DNA from: Amoebophrya sp. A120
Lineage: Eukaryota > Sar > Dinophyceae > Syndiniales > Amoebophryaceae
Direction: 5' to 3'
Length of the DNA: 64,000 nucleotides
NCBI GenBank assembly: GCA_905178155.1
Contig: CAJINV010000012.1
Span: forward strand, 1,244,492-1,308,491
A program made the position numbers and the translations under genes. The notes under the pieces are model-generated. The model was given only the letters and a program-made list of their open reading frames with translations, searched no databases and was not told the DNA's origin. This document shows positions 12,001 to 24,000 of the stretch, in pieces (the first letter of the stretch is position 1; each line of letters starts with the position of its first letter).

Positions 12001-15000
12001 TGTCCCGTTATTAGCAGTGGGTAGTTGTTCAGATGACCCGCCACCAGCCGCCACTGAGAAATTTTTGCCCAACATGAAGTCGCCATTATTCAAGAGCCGA
12101 CTGAGGCGAAAGCGCTCAGGTGGTGAAAGACCGTGGAAAAACGCGGTCTTCAGTTCTGCTACGGAGCCGGAGATCCTTTTTTGTTTAGAAGCAGCTGCAG
12201 CTGCTGCTCCACCGCTAATTTCAGTTGTTTCCTCCACACCGCCGATGATGGTGCTGTCGTCCTCTTCTTCAAACGCTGTGAGGGCCACTGCCAGTCTCGC
12301 TAGCGCCCGGTTCTGGAGTGCTGCCTGGCCCATTCTTCGCTTTTCGAACTCTTCCCGATCTTCGTCCTCATGGCAGCTGCCCTGGTGGTTAATATTTTGA
12401 TTTTCGGTCATGCCACTCTTAAAAACACCGCTGCTCGTATCATGATTTCCGCCGGTGCTTTGCTGTTGAGCAGGACTCTCGTCCTGTCGAGCCTCGTCTA
12501 CATCCAATTCTGCCCAAAGCCGAATCCGTTGCTCGTGAGACAATTTAGCGTAGTTTTGCTCCTTTGAGTTCTTAGTGCCTGGTATGATGGTGGCTCCGTC
12601 GATGATCTTTTTCGCGGTAGGACTACTGATGCCAACAGAAGTTTTGTCTTCCTGCTCTTGTACCACGCCTTGTCCTTGCAGTTCGTGGTCACTTTTCGTT
12701 TGCAGTCGCTCCGTCGTTTCCTTCACAAATTTTCCGCGTGTTTTCTGCCAACTGTGGTACAGGACCAAATCGGTGGCCGTCATAGGTACAAGGTGGCTAT
12801 GTTGGGTGCTGACGGTGTCAGCACAAGTGGCGGCGTGACTTTTCGGTAGTACGCTTTCTTGCACTGCTCCAGCACCTCCGTGGCCCACAAGACCTCCACC
12901 TGGAATACTAGCAATAGGAACTATCAGTGACTCCATCAACACCTGAGCCCCAAAGAAAAACCGCTGAAAAACGGACTCCGTCATGGCCAACGAGCCGGAG
13001 AGAGACTCCGCCCCCCGCGAGCCGGCCAGGTCGAGAAAAATCGTGAAAAGAAAAAACGCGAGGGTTTTTCTAGCTGATAAGGTGCTGTGTGGTGGCGATG
13101 CTCCGGTAGATGAAGTGCTGCTGTTAAACGAGAACCCCCCGTCCGGCGATGATGTTTTTCTTCCCTCCGATGTGTAGTGGTTCGTACGATCGCCAAGCAA
13201 TTCCTTTCTCAACTTTTCGACATTCGCCGCCACATTCTCCCCGGCTAGAAACTGCCGGAAGCTCCACTGAATCGAGAAGCATTTCCGCAAAAGGATTTGG
13301 TGCTCGTGATCCAGCCGCGCGAAACTGGGCAGGAGATTGGAGGTTGTGCTGAAACTAGAGGAAAATTGCTGGGGTTCTTGGGAAGCAAGACCAGGAGCGC
13401 CGGAGCCCGCCCTCGTCATCGCGTTATTTGTTGCACTACTACTACTACTCGCAGTATTCTTAACGCCGATCACAGAGAGCAGTTTCCCATTGCGTCCTCG
13501 ATCGTCAGCCACGCGCCAGAGACTGTCACTTAGCTCAACTTCTGCGGGATGCAAATTGGTGACATAATTACCATCGTAGCTGCTACAGGGTCTTGATCTT
13601 GTTACATGCGAGGTGGAAAAATATGAAGCATTTCTTCCCTGAAATAAACTGTCGCTCCCGTCAGGTCCAGGACCACGTGCTTGCCGAAGATACCCGTTGT
13701 GATCGCTGCTAATAAACGGTCCTGATCTACTCCTCCCAAATGGATGCTCATCTCCTCCGTAAGTGACGTCCCCACTTGTCGGCCGCTCTTGGAGGTCGTG
13801 CTGCCCACCTCCGAATGTTGTTGTTTTCCTCGCAACAGAAGCCGTCCTGGTCGTGCCGCTGCCAGCACCACCAGCAGTACCACCACCTCCCTCTTCGAAG
13901 GAGCCTGGTTTAAAAATCCCCAACGCGCTCAACACCTCCGCGCTCTTCCCCGCGCAGCGAAAGTCTGCGTTTTCCTGGCCCAAATTGCGAAGAATCACGT
14001 ACGTGCACAGTGCGTTGAACGTCTCGGGATGCGCGAGGCCCAGGGTATGAAAATGCATAACTCCACCTCCCCCTCATTTGGATGGCGTCCGCAGCAACAC
14101 AAGTCCTGGCACAGATGCAGCTTTTGCATGACAAATTTACGACTGGTTGTAGTGCTGTTTCGGCTTTGGGAATCTGTCATGCATAGTATCGGCAAAGGGC
14201 AAAGGGTGGCTTTGGTGTTTTGCATGAGAAATGAGAACGAGGGGGAGTTGTGCACTGTCATACAGGGTTTCTTCCCCGAAAAAGGGCTGCAGGAGGTCGG
14301 TCCAGGAGGAAAGCGTGAGTTTGGTGGACGAAACATTAGGGCCATTTTTCATCTTCGGATCGTTTATATCCCCACCGCCCGCTGCATTATTCATTTTCTG
14401 GAAGGCCGCCGGTGCCGTCAGATTCATCTCCTGTCCCTGCGTAAACAAGTCGTACCGATCTGCAGCAACGTGGTACAGAGACAGCAGGCTGCAAACCGTC
14501 TGCAGATACTTCTCTTGCGCTCTGGCGTTCACCGTATTGTTCATTGCGGCGGACATTCTTGTCGGGTTGTAGGGGGAACAACTTAAAAATGCGCGCGACT
14601 TTTGCCCGCCCATTTGAGCGTCTTCACTCTTGTTAGAATTTCCAGCAGCATTTATTCCAGCTCCTCCACCCACAGAGCGGGACGATTGCTGACTCGTGCC
14701 CTTTTGCGTGTCACTTATCAAAATGAAAAATGCCCCCACCCCGGAACTTGCAATTATAGTTTCTCATGCAAAGTTTGCAAGTGAAAGCTTTTTGTCTTGC
14801 ATGAAAGGACTACGAGCCTTTCTGATGCAGAACCTAGACTGCGCAAGGTATCGCTTGCGTAACAGATCCGGCTGCTGTTGGGCGCCTTTGCAACACAGAT
14901 TTGAGCTATTCAGCATGGAAAATTTCTGATGCTGATATATGCAAGACGGGGAGCGTTTCAATTGGAAAGGTTTGCAATACAAATGCTGCCAAGTTGTGGA

Positions 15001-18000
15001 CTGGGGGCATTTTCCATTGTAATATCACCAGACACTGCTTTCCGCCACACCGCGTCCAGACCGATCGACTGCGTTGCCACATTGATGTTTCCTGAGTAAA
15101 AACGTCCCCACACCAGAGTCAGGATGGGGATTTTGCAACACAAACCTAGGAGCTTTGTGAGTCACGCATGACAAGTTGCGCTCCGCAGTGTAGTGCAGGT
15201 TAGCAAGTGCAGCCGCATCACAGATTCATCTGCTCATCCTGTTCACAGCATCACAAATCCCACAACACGACTGGAAATGGCTCTCATGGGGATGCGCATT
15301 ACAAGTCTTCCTGTCTTTGCAAATCTGCATTACAACTCTGGTGTGGGGACGTTTTTACTCAGGATATGATGTTGTTGTGCAGCACGGGGTCATTGGGTGA
15401 GCCACCACCGCCCGACCGCTCTTCAACACTGTCCGCTATATTGGACGTGCTTGGAGGAAGATGGCCGCCGGTCGGTTCCTGTAGTGCTGACGCAGCTGAA
15501 ATGGAGTGTTGATCTTGATGGGTATTATCCGTATAATCTTCTTCAGCTCCCCCACTTCCTACGCGGCCCGACGAGCAATCATTTCTCTTGCCGTCCCGCA
15601 AAACGTCGAAACCAGAATTACCTTCGGTGCAGCAGCTCGACGCAATGCTATTGAGGTTTCTTGACCTTTCTTCACTGATGATCGACAGAAAAGGCAGGGC
15701 GGTAGTTGGATCATGATCCTGAGTACTATGCAGTTGGAGATTTTTAGGCTCGAACATTCCGTGGTCGTGGTACAGAGTATCACTCCGTGCTCCATAGACG
15801 GAACCCATGAAGACTCCCCCTGGCGCACCCCCGCTCGGTCCCGCTGCCATGCGCGATAAAAATCCACCGCCCGTCGATCTGTGCGCGGCAGCGGACGCGG
15901 AGGTTGGGCGGAATAGTAAGGAACCGGCTCCTGCTGCTTCAACAGCTGATCCGTAGTAAGATTGAGGATACGCACGTGAAGATGAAGAGGTGTGAATCTT
16001 CGCACTGTTTCTCCCCGCGGACTGGCTGTCCCATTGGAAATACGAGAGTTCGGGAAAAATTTGGTGTACCTGCACAACAAATTCCGTCTCGTCTATCGCG
16101 TTCCACTCGCACACTTCCGCGGCAAACGCGGAGCCACGAATATTCAAGTGGTGCAAAGGGTTTCTCCGGTTCGCATAATTCGCCGCTGCGGACGTCGCGG
16201 AGTAGCCGAGCTGTGGCCCACCTGTGGTAGTACTTGCTGGTGGTGCACTGGAAGTCCTAGACCAAGCGGCAGAAGATGAAGTTCTTTTTCCCGCTATACC
16301 CGCAGAAGCTTTCTTACCACCCTCAAAGAGACCATCTTCCGGTGTTAGAGGTGCGGAAATGCGCCGCGTGTGGGGCACGATTGCTGTACTGGCTGCAGAT
16401 GAAAAATTACCACCTGCTTGGTGGTTCATGAGCGAAAGCATTTTTCGGTTGTAGTCTTGCAGCAATAAGTGGACGACGCTGCTGTTGCCCTGCAGGCAGG
16501 CGTAGTGCATCGGGAGCCAGCCGTTCGCGTCCTGCACGAAGCTGTCGGCGTTGCAATCCAGCAGTATCTGGCAGATCTCGGCCGCGTTCAACCGCGCGGC
16601 CGAATGAAGGGCGGTTAAGTGTGCCGTGGCCGAGGTGTTGACCAGTCCTGGTGCGCTTATTTGCTGGGGAGATGAGGATGCAGCCACATCATTCGCCGAC
16701 GTGTCAACAGTGTCGTGACTGCTGCCTCCTGCCTGAGCAGCCGCTTGCGTCTGCCGACTCCGGCTCGTAAAAGTGGAAGCAGCTTCTGCAGCAGCCTCTC
16801 GTTCTTGTTGCTGTTCAGACTCTATTAATACCTGACTCTGATATAATCGTCCACCTCCTGCTGTACTACTGTTGTAATTGCTGAGCGACAAAAGGCAGGG
16901 CTCGTCGATGTACTGCACAAATTCGAAGGGCAGATCTCGTAAAATCTGGAAGAACGAATCGTAGCTGTACTCGATGGCCAAATAGAAAATCATCGACAAC
17001 CGCTGTGCCTTCGTCGTGTTGGCTCGTATCGCCGTGCTGTATGCGGAGAGGACTGGTTGAACTGGGAGTTGCTGTTCATCCACTTCTGCTGGAACCGCGG
17101 GAGAACCAGCGACTTGTTGCTTGCCCATCTCTACTTCTGGGCCGGTAGCTTTATTCGCGTCCTCCGCTGTTAGAACTTGTTCCGCGCGGCCGTCGTTATT
17201 TTCCTTGTCCTCGGTAGTGCGCTGCTCGACCCGTCCCGCGGCTGGTACAACCGCCGAAGTTGTGGTCACGCGACCCGGTTGTAGTTGGCTGCTCCAGTAG
17301 GCACTAGTACTCGCATGATTTGCACTTTCGCCGGAGCAGCAGCCCTGCTGGCAAAAGGCGTGGAGTTGTTTGGTGACGATTTTGAGGAAAATTCTCGGCC
17401 ATTTCTCCACCAGCATCTCAACCAAATCGCGCCACCACGGATCCAGCATCATCGTGATGAAATTCGGAAGCACTAGAGAGGACGTCGACGCGGCGACTTT
17501 TGACCTCGACGAGGGAGTAGATTTCCTCTTCGCATCTTCCTTGCCCACGACGGCCCTGCTTGTTCTTTCCATGACTGATTCGGTGCTTTCCGGCTCTTTT
17601 GGTTTTGATTTTGTTTTGTCGAACGACTCATCATTTCCTCGTCGTTCCTGTTCCGCTTCCGCACTACCTCCAATTGCCAAATTTTCTTCTTTTTCGGTCC
17701 CAGGCGCGGCACTATTGGTATTTTCGGAGCCATAACTGCTTATCTCAAGACTTACCCCATTCAGATAATCCACCCAGTTTTCAGCGATCACGATTTCTTC
17801 CGCCTGGTTTACCTCTTCCACCAAGCAGCTCGCGGCCATGTACTTCTGAAAAGCGAATAGAGAAAACGAAAACTGTTCCGATGCAGTTGCGGCTTTGCTC
17901 GTTTGTTTATGTACTGGTGACATACTAATTCCGCCGTTCGGGTGGCTGCTGCTTGAGCTTCTCGTAGTGGTGGAACCACCATAATTCGTCGTAGCAAACA

Positions 18001-21000
18001 AATTGGAAGCCCCCGCAGGTGGTTGTCCCATGATGTTGCTATAAGAACTTCCCCCGCCCCCCGATGCGCTTGTAGTTCCCCCGCCACCGCCCGCTCTGCA
18101 ATTTATCAAGGTGACCTGACCCAGACGAATGGTCTGCGCAAAGTCTTCCCACAACGACAACAGCTTCGTTTTACTACTACTACTACTTCCCGTTGAGGAA
18201 GCTGCACCACTTCCTCCTCCCGCGACAGGCCCCTTTTTCCGCAACTCCACCCTCTTCTTCCGGAAAACCCACCGCAGCCACTTGTGCGAGAACTCCCGTT
18301 TGTGGCGGATCTGAAGCTGATACGCGATCTTCTGCAGAAGAATTTGAAACAGTTTCTGCTGCTCTTTCAGCTTAAACCGGTCCGACTGCTGCCGCGTTTT
18401 GACCCGCGAAAGCAAGACGTCGATGGAAACGCGGAACACTTCGGTAATCGCAACTGTCGTGTTCAACGGTACGGCTTGCTGTTGGTGGGGATCAAGTAGA
18501 CCATTTTGGCTCTTCATCTCAGCAGAGCCGAGACCGCTGGCGGACCGCTGTTCTAGTACTCTCGCGACGCCTCCTTTCGACGTTGTGCTGTTGCTGTTTA
18601 CAACACCTGCTGCACCCGCGGAAGTAGAAACACCCGAGGCTGGTGTTGTGATTTTTCCCGCTGCTGCTGATGCGGATGATGTTGAATCTTGCTTGCGCAC
18701 AGCACTGCTGTAACTGGAGTCGTTCGAGGCCACCGCTTCACTGCCGATGGAGGACCTCGCACGCAAAGACGAAGAGGACCCAATCGCAGCTGTTGGAGCA
18801 GCCGGCGGCCCGCCCGAGATCGAGCTCCGTGCAGCTCCCGCTTGTAGCTGCTGTTTAGTACTGCTATTTTGCGCAGCCGTACTAGCTGCAGCAGACCCAC
18901 CACCATTCGCCGCGTTCGCTCCGGCAACTTGCCAGTAGCACAGCACCATGGAGAGCATAGTTGGCGATTTTAACAGTCCGCGCTCTCCGTCTTTCAGTAG
19001 TTTCTCCTCGACCTGCTGTAAAAACTGCAAAAAAGCCGTCACGACGTCCTGCTCAGAGTTCTTATTTGCTGCCGTTCCCCCTGCTGCGGTGCTTTGCGCG
19101 TTTACCGCTGTGAGATGATCTCCTCCTCGACTAGTCGCGGCTCCTCCGGGCGCGAGACGGGCGTTGATGATGTGCCGTTGCTGCTGTTCGTCAAGTTCCT
19201 CGAGATGATACACTTGGAAAAAGGAGCTGAAACTCTGGCTCATTTGCTCCGAAAGCGGTACTACTGCGACCGGCACGGCGAGGGGTCTGGCACTGGGCGG
19301 TGGGTATGGAGTGCCTATTCCAGTCATCGAAGAACTCTTACTTGGTCCAGTTGTACTACTCACAGTTGTTGTGCCCCCTCCGACAACAGCAGTGGATGCC
19401 GCGCTAGGTTGCTGCGCTATCCCGGCCGCCCCTTGTTGCAGTTGCATCGCGGCGGCCATAGCTCCCTGCTGCTCAGCGTCGTTGTAGATAAATCCTTCTG
19501 TCGTCGTGCTATTTTCATAGAGGGCCGTATATCCGGATGAGCCTCCTGCCGACGCTCTCGTCGTCCCCGAAGGTACTTCTAAACCATAGTCATGGTACAG
19601 GTCATGCTTTCCCAGAAACCCTCCTCCTGCTTCCCGTCCCAGGTCGCGCAACTTTGCCGAATTCGTCCGACTGCGCTGCCGGTAGGCGGACGAAAGAACT
19701 TTGCACACCGTGGTGCAAACGTCGTCTTCGGAAGGATGGAAATAATCCGCCTCTTCAGAACCACATCCACGGGCGTCGGCGTTGACAAAGGTGACCATAG
19801 ACTGCTTCTTCCCAACCACCGGGATAGAAGACGTCGCGCAGGAGGCCTCGTTCGCTGCTGCAACAGCAGTCCCCGCAAAATTATAGGCGCCTTCGTTGTT
19901 CATCGCACTGCCTGGCTTCAGGATGGACTTTGTCTGGTTCGCGATGGTGGCGGTGCGAGTGGAGACCAGGTTTGATGGCGTGTTGTCTGCTGTATTCCCC
20001 GTGGTGCCGGCGGTTGTCGGAGGCGTGGAAGGGTACAAAGGACAAGGTTGAACTTCATCATGATCCCCGTTGTACCCATTCAATATTTTGTCCTCATTTC
20101 TCAACAAACTGGCGTCGTGCTGCATGGTGCTAGCAGCCGCTGCAGACAAAATCTCGTCGCCAGATGTACTTAATGAATTCCAGTTACCGAGAACAGCAGC
20201 ACCAACATCTTCTGCAAAACTAGCTCCCGTTTCGCATACGGACGGCAATGGATTTATTCCTGTACTACAGTCCGCAGAAGTCGTGCTCCCCCGAGAAAAA
20301 GAAGAATTCTGACTGTGCATATTAGTGTAACGCTGCCAGTGCTGGTGAACAAGCGGCGCTCCACCGAAACTGCCACCGAGAGGTCCTGCAGTAGTCCCGC
20401 CCCGCAACCCAAAGACCCGCTGTCCCGCGGCGACGACGACCGCTTCCACGGTAGAGGCGCGGATTTTCTGAAACGAATCCGAATTCGAAATTACATTCCG
20501 TCCCGCAGAAGAGGGGGAAATACTAAAGGTTGTCAGCTGCTTCTGCACCGTGATGTGATCGCTGCTCCTCTGGGGCGACACTGATAGAATAGAGGAGGTA
20601 GTTGCGTCCGACACAGTTTTGGTGCTCGCAAACGGAAAGAACGAACCGGTGGTTGAAGATGAGGATGAACTGTTCTTCCGAAGTAGATGATTTGATGTAC
20701 TACTGCTACTTCTCTGCACATCGACCAAGGGCGCGAGAACGGCGTCGCATGCGATACGCAGAACTTCCAGCTCACGGTCGTTGTTCAGGGAGCTGGCGCT
20801 GTCTTGCTGCGAGGAGTGTTGATTTATATTTATTTGGTCCTGCTCCAATGCAGATAGCATATGGTCTGCTGCGGGAAGAACAATATTATCGCCTCTGGAC
20901 GTCGAACTACTCCCCCCGCCGAAGCGTACTCGGTGCGGCTGCTGCGCGTGCGCACCTCCCCAGCGGGAACTGCGATGCGCAAAGTCGTCCAAGGCCCCGC

Positions 21001-24000
21001 GAAACGTGTTCTGCTTCAGCATTTGCAGCCCGGTAGAGCAGGTGCCAAAATGAAGATCAGTGGCATGATCGCTAGTCCCCGGTTCTTGGCGGAGATGCTC
21101 CTGGTGGTGAAAACTCCTACCCCCGGCGGAAGTTGCCGCAGAAGGAGCCAACATGTAGTTAATACCCGCCGTCATAGCTGCACTAGTACCGGCTCCCAAA
21201 AAATCGTCCACCCCCGTCGCGCTCGACGGCCGGAGCGCTACACAGACGCGGTGGTGCGCAAAGTTCAACGCGAAGAGGATCTGCTCGAGCTGAGGAGACA
21301 AAGTGTCAGTATCGTTGTCGAATAGAAAAACCACCCTGCGACAGTCAATGGCGTGGCGGAAAAGCTGGTACCGGGTGGAATCTTCCCCGTGCAGGATCTT
21401 CAAATAGCGATCGATCAAATCAATCGACAGTGTCGCCGAAAAATCCTCGGAGTCCTCCGGGGAACCCGGTCCACCCGCGGAGGTGGTACAATATTGTTCC
21501 TCCGCGGCGGAGTCGCGCTTCGAGGTAGTGAGTCGGGAAAAGTTGTTGGGAGCAAAGTGATGTTGCTGGTGTGTAGACGAACTGGTTTTTGGATAGGTGT
21601 TTGAGTGTGGCCCGGTTTGCTGCAGGGCAGAGGGACTAGTACTACTTCCAGCTGATGTAGTTCCACCTGCTAGTGTTGTGAAGGAGTTGATATGATCACG
21701 TTCACGACTAGAGGGATAAGCTGTAGCAGACGTGGGCTTGTTGTAACGACCCACATCACTCCCGTTCTTCTTGGTACTATTGTGAATGAACCCAGTGTAG
21801 GCCTCGGATTCCGTATCAGACTCGAGTGAAGATGATGACTCATCGTAGTTATTCGCCGTTTCATCCATACCCCCTGCTCGTGGCGATGATGAGCCATCTT
21901 TTGGTAGTGACGGGGGATTCCCGTAGTTCTCACTCCCATCACTCCCACCGGATATCCTATGTAAAAACATCCCCACCCCAGAGTTGTCATGCAGATTTGC
22001 AAGCACAAGAGCATTTGTAATGCGCATCCCCATGAGAGCCATTCCCCATCTTCGTGTTTTGGAACTTGTAATGCTGTAAACAGGATAAGGAGACGGATTT
22101 GTTATGCGGCTTCCCTTGCTAAACTGCACTACAGTACAGCCTGCAACTTGTCATGCGTGACTCCCAAGAGGTCTAGGTTTGTGTTGCAAAATCCCCATCT
22201 TGACTCTGGGGTGGGGACGTTTTTACACGGGACACCAGATTTGATCTTGTTACCCCTGCACGATGAACTCTCCGCAATCGTAGTGCCAGAAGTTGTGTTG
22301 TAGTTCGACGACGCATTCGCGCGTCCGGGCAACGAGGGGGGGCCCTGTGTTGAAGACCACTCGGAAGGAGCAGGAGCGTATTTCTTGTTGTCACTGGTGT
22401 TATTTTCCCCGGCGAAAGAAGTTGTGGCAGAAGAAAATGCAGCGGACGTCGTGGAATTCGCATTCGTTCTCGCCAAGAACTCCGAAACCGGGATCAAAAG
22501 CGGGATTAATTCCTGATATCGCAAGAAAAAACTGTTTCACTGTGAACTTGTGATGCAGAAAATGGAACACAGAACTATTTGTCTTGCTACACCTGAAACA
22601 CATTGGATTTGCAAGCGTGTTTTCCCTTGGGAAGCGCGCATAACAGACTTTCAGTGTCATGTGTAACACACTTGTGATGCAGATCTAGCAAAATCATCAC
22701 AGTGAAACAGTTTTTTCGTGGGATACCTGACTCGCATCATTCAACACGGTCAAAATCAACTGCCGCAACAAACACGACTTCCCGCTCCCCGAACTTCCCT
22801 TGATCACGAACGACCGGGGGAAGGACTGCGCACACGAACGGTACTGCTGCGGGACGACTTTGATTTTCGCTGGTTTCATTTGCATTCCCGGCTGCCTGTT
22901 TTTCAGTTTCACTCCGCGCCCGGCGCTCGTTTTGCTTTTGACGGTGTCGTTCCTCGGCGTCCTGGCACTAGTGCTGGAAGTTGTTGTTGTTGTTTTTTTC
23001 ATGTTCAACTCTACTTCTGCACTAGGAAAATAGCACACGGTTTGTATCAACGGAGCGAGCTCTGGCGGGATGTGGAGCTCCTGCTGCTGTGGTAGCTGTT
23101 GTTGTTGTGTAGATGCACCGTACGCGAAACGGGTGGCCCCAGACCTGCCTTGCCCCGTGAAGATTTTCCGCATCAAAAACGTCTCTCCCTCAGCACTGCT
23201 CGTTTTCGCTTGCCGAACATCTTCCCTTCCGGACGACGAGAGCAATTTTTGCAGGTTATCGTCTACTCCGTATGTTGTTGTGCTCATCGGTCCTCTTCTC
23301 GTCGTTAATATCCAAAAAAAAACTGTGTAAGTGTAGGTCTTTTGGGAAAACAGCATCACAAGTTTGTCTGCCATGACAGGAAAAACTTGTCATGCGCAGA
23401 TAGGATGGGAAAACACGTAGGAAGCGAGCCTATCACGCATGTGGAGCATGACAAGCGTAACTGTTTTGCATTTTCTGCACCACAGACTTACACTTACGCA
23501 GCTTTTTTCTTGCATAGTCGTCGAAACATGATGCTGCCCACGAGGACCACCTCCCAGGTAGTTGTAAGGACGAGCTTCCGGTGCCCCGTTAACGCCCCGC
23601 AGTCGGAAGCTGGCGCAGTCCACTTTCAGGTCGAGCTTCAATCCTGAAATAGCGTCGATGATAAAGCCGTAACGCGCCTTCAGGAACGACCGGAGCCGGT
23701 GTGCCTCCTCGGAAAATTGCCTCGCGGTCATCGTGTTTTTACGCACGCAATGGTTCCAGGAGTTCAAATCGACCAGGAAAGCAGCCGCATCGCCCTCGGT
23801 AGGCAAATTTTCTTCATTTTCGTGCTCGACAGATAACGTGCCCGTCCTTGTACTAGTAGCACCATCTGGAAGCACACCGCTACCTCCCGGGGGCTTGTGT
23901 TGTCCTCCTGCCGTCGCCGACGACGACAGGACAGGATCGGTGTCAGCATCGACCTCTCGTCCCCGTGCTGCATCATTTCGTGGCGAAGGCCCTTCGTGAT

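Larger units (their letters stand above)
11180..16075 (-). other. Unrecognised large module, copy 1
   Basis: Begins with QIFPELSYFQWDS at about 16065-16025. It continues over small exons with KYLQTVCSLLSLYHVAADRY (14520), HPETFNALCTYVILRNLG (14040), LLPSFARLDHEHQ plus FSIQWSFRQFLAGENVAANV (13335-13210), ARKTLAFFLFTIFLDLAG (13060), GLERALKLLLRVCDEAERL (11860) and ISEIQTSALQFADTLVAKML (11240). The same blocks recur twice further on. They are helical and separated by Ser/Thr-rich or acidic linkers. I do not recognise the family. Confidence 0.55.
17300..23305 (-). other. STAND/NACHT-like P-loop NTPase domain
   Basis: Exon 23305-22726 ends with SFVIKGSSGSGKSCLLRQLI, a clear Walker A motif. The next exon opens with LIPLLIPVSEFL, like the strand after Walker A in NACHT domains. 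In the 6.6-kb exon, at about 21330-21230, comes CRRVVFLFDNDTDT followed by HHRVCVALRPS, the Walker B and sensor region. Later blocks fit the rest of a NACHT ATPase: FFQVYHLEELDEQQQRHIINARL (near 19200), LLKSPTMLSMVLCYW (near 18950) and FSLFAFQKYMAASCL (near 17850), the last like the FQEYLAA motif. Large Ser/Gly/Ala inserts separate these. The canonical DGLDE Walker B is replaced by DNDTD. Members of this class usually act as oligomerising switches. Function here is inferred. Confidence 0.65.

Noticed and set aside
11726-12400. Long plus-strand open frame opposite the giant gene
   Set aside because: Composition is that of an antisense shadow of a Ser/Thr-rich coding exon. The minus strand carries the motifs that recur between module copies.
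18500-18520. GTAGACCATTTTGGCTC on the plus strand, close to the dinoflagellate spliced leader
   Set aside because: It has an inserted base, lacks the rest of the leader and donor, and lies antisense inside the long coding exon (KSQNGLLDP on the minus strand). Chance similarity.
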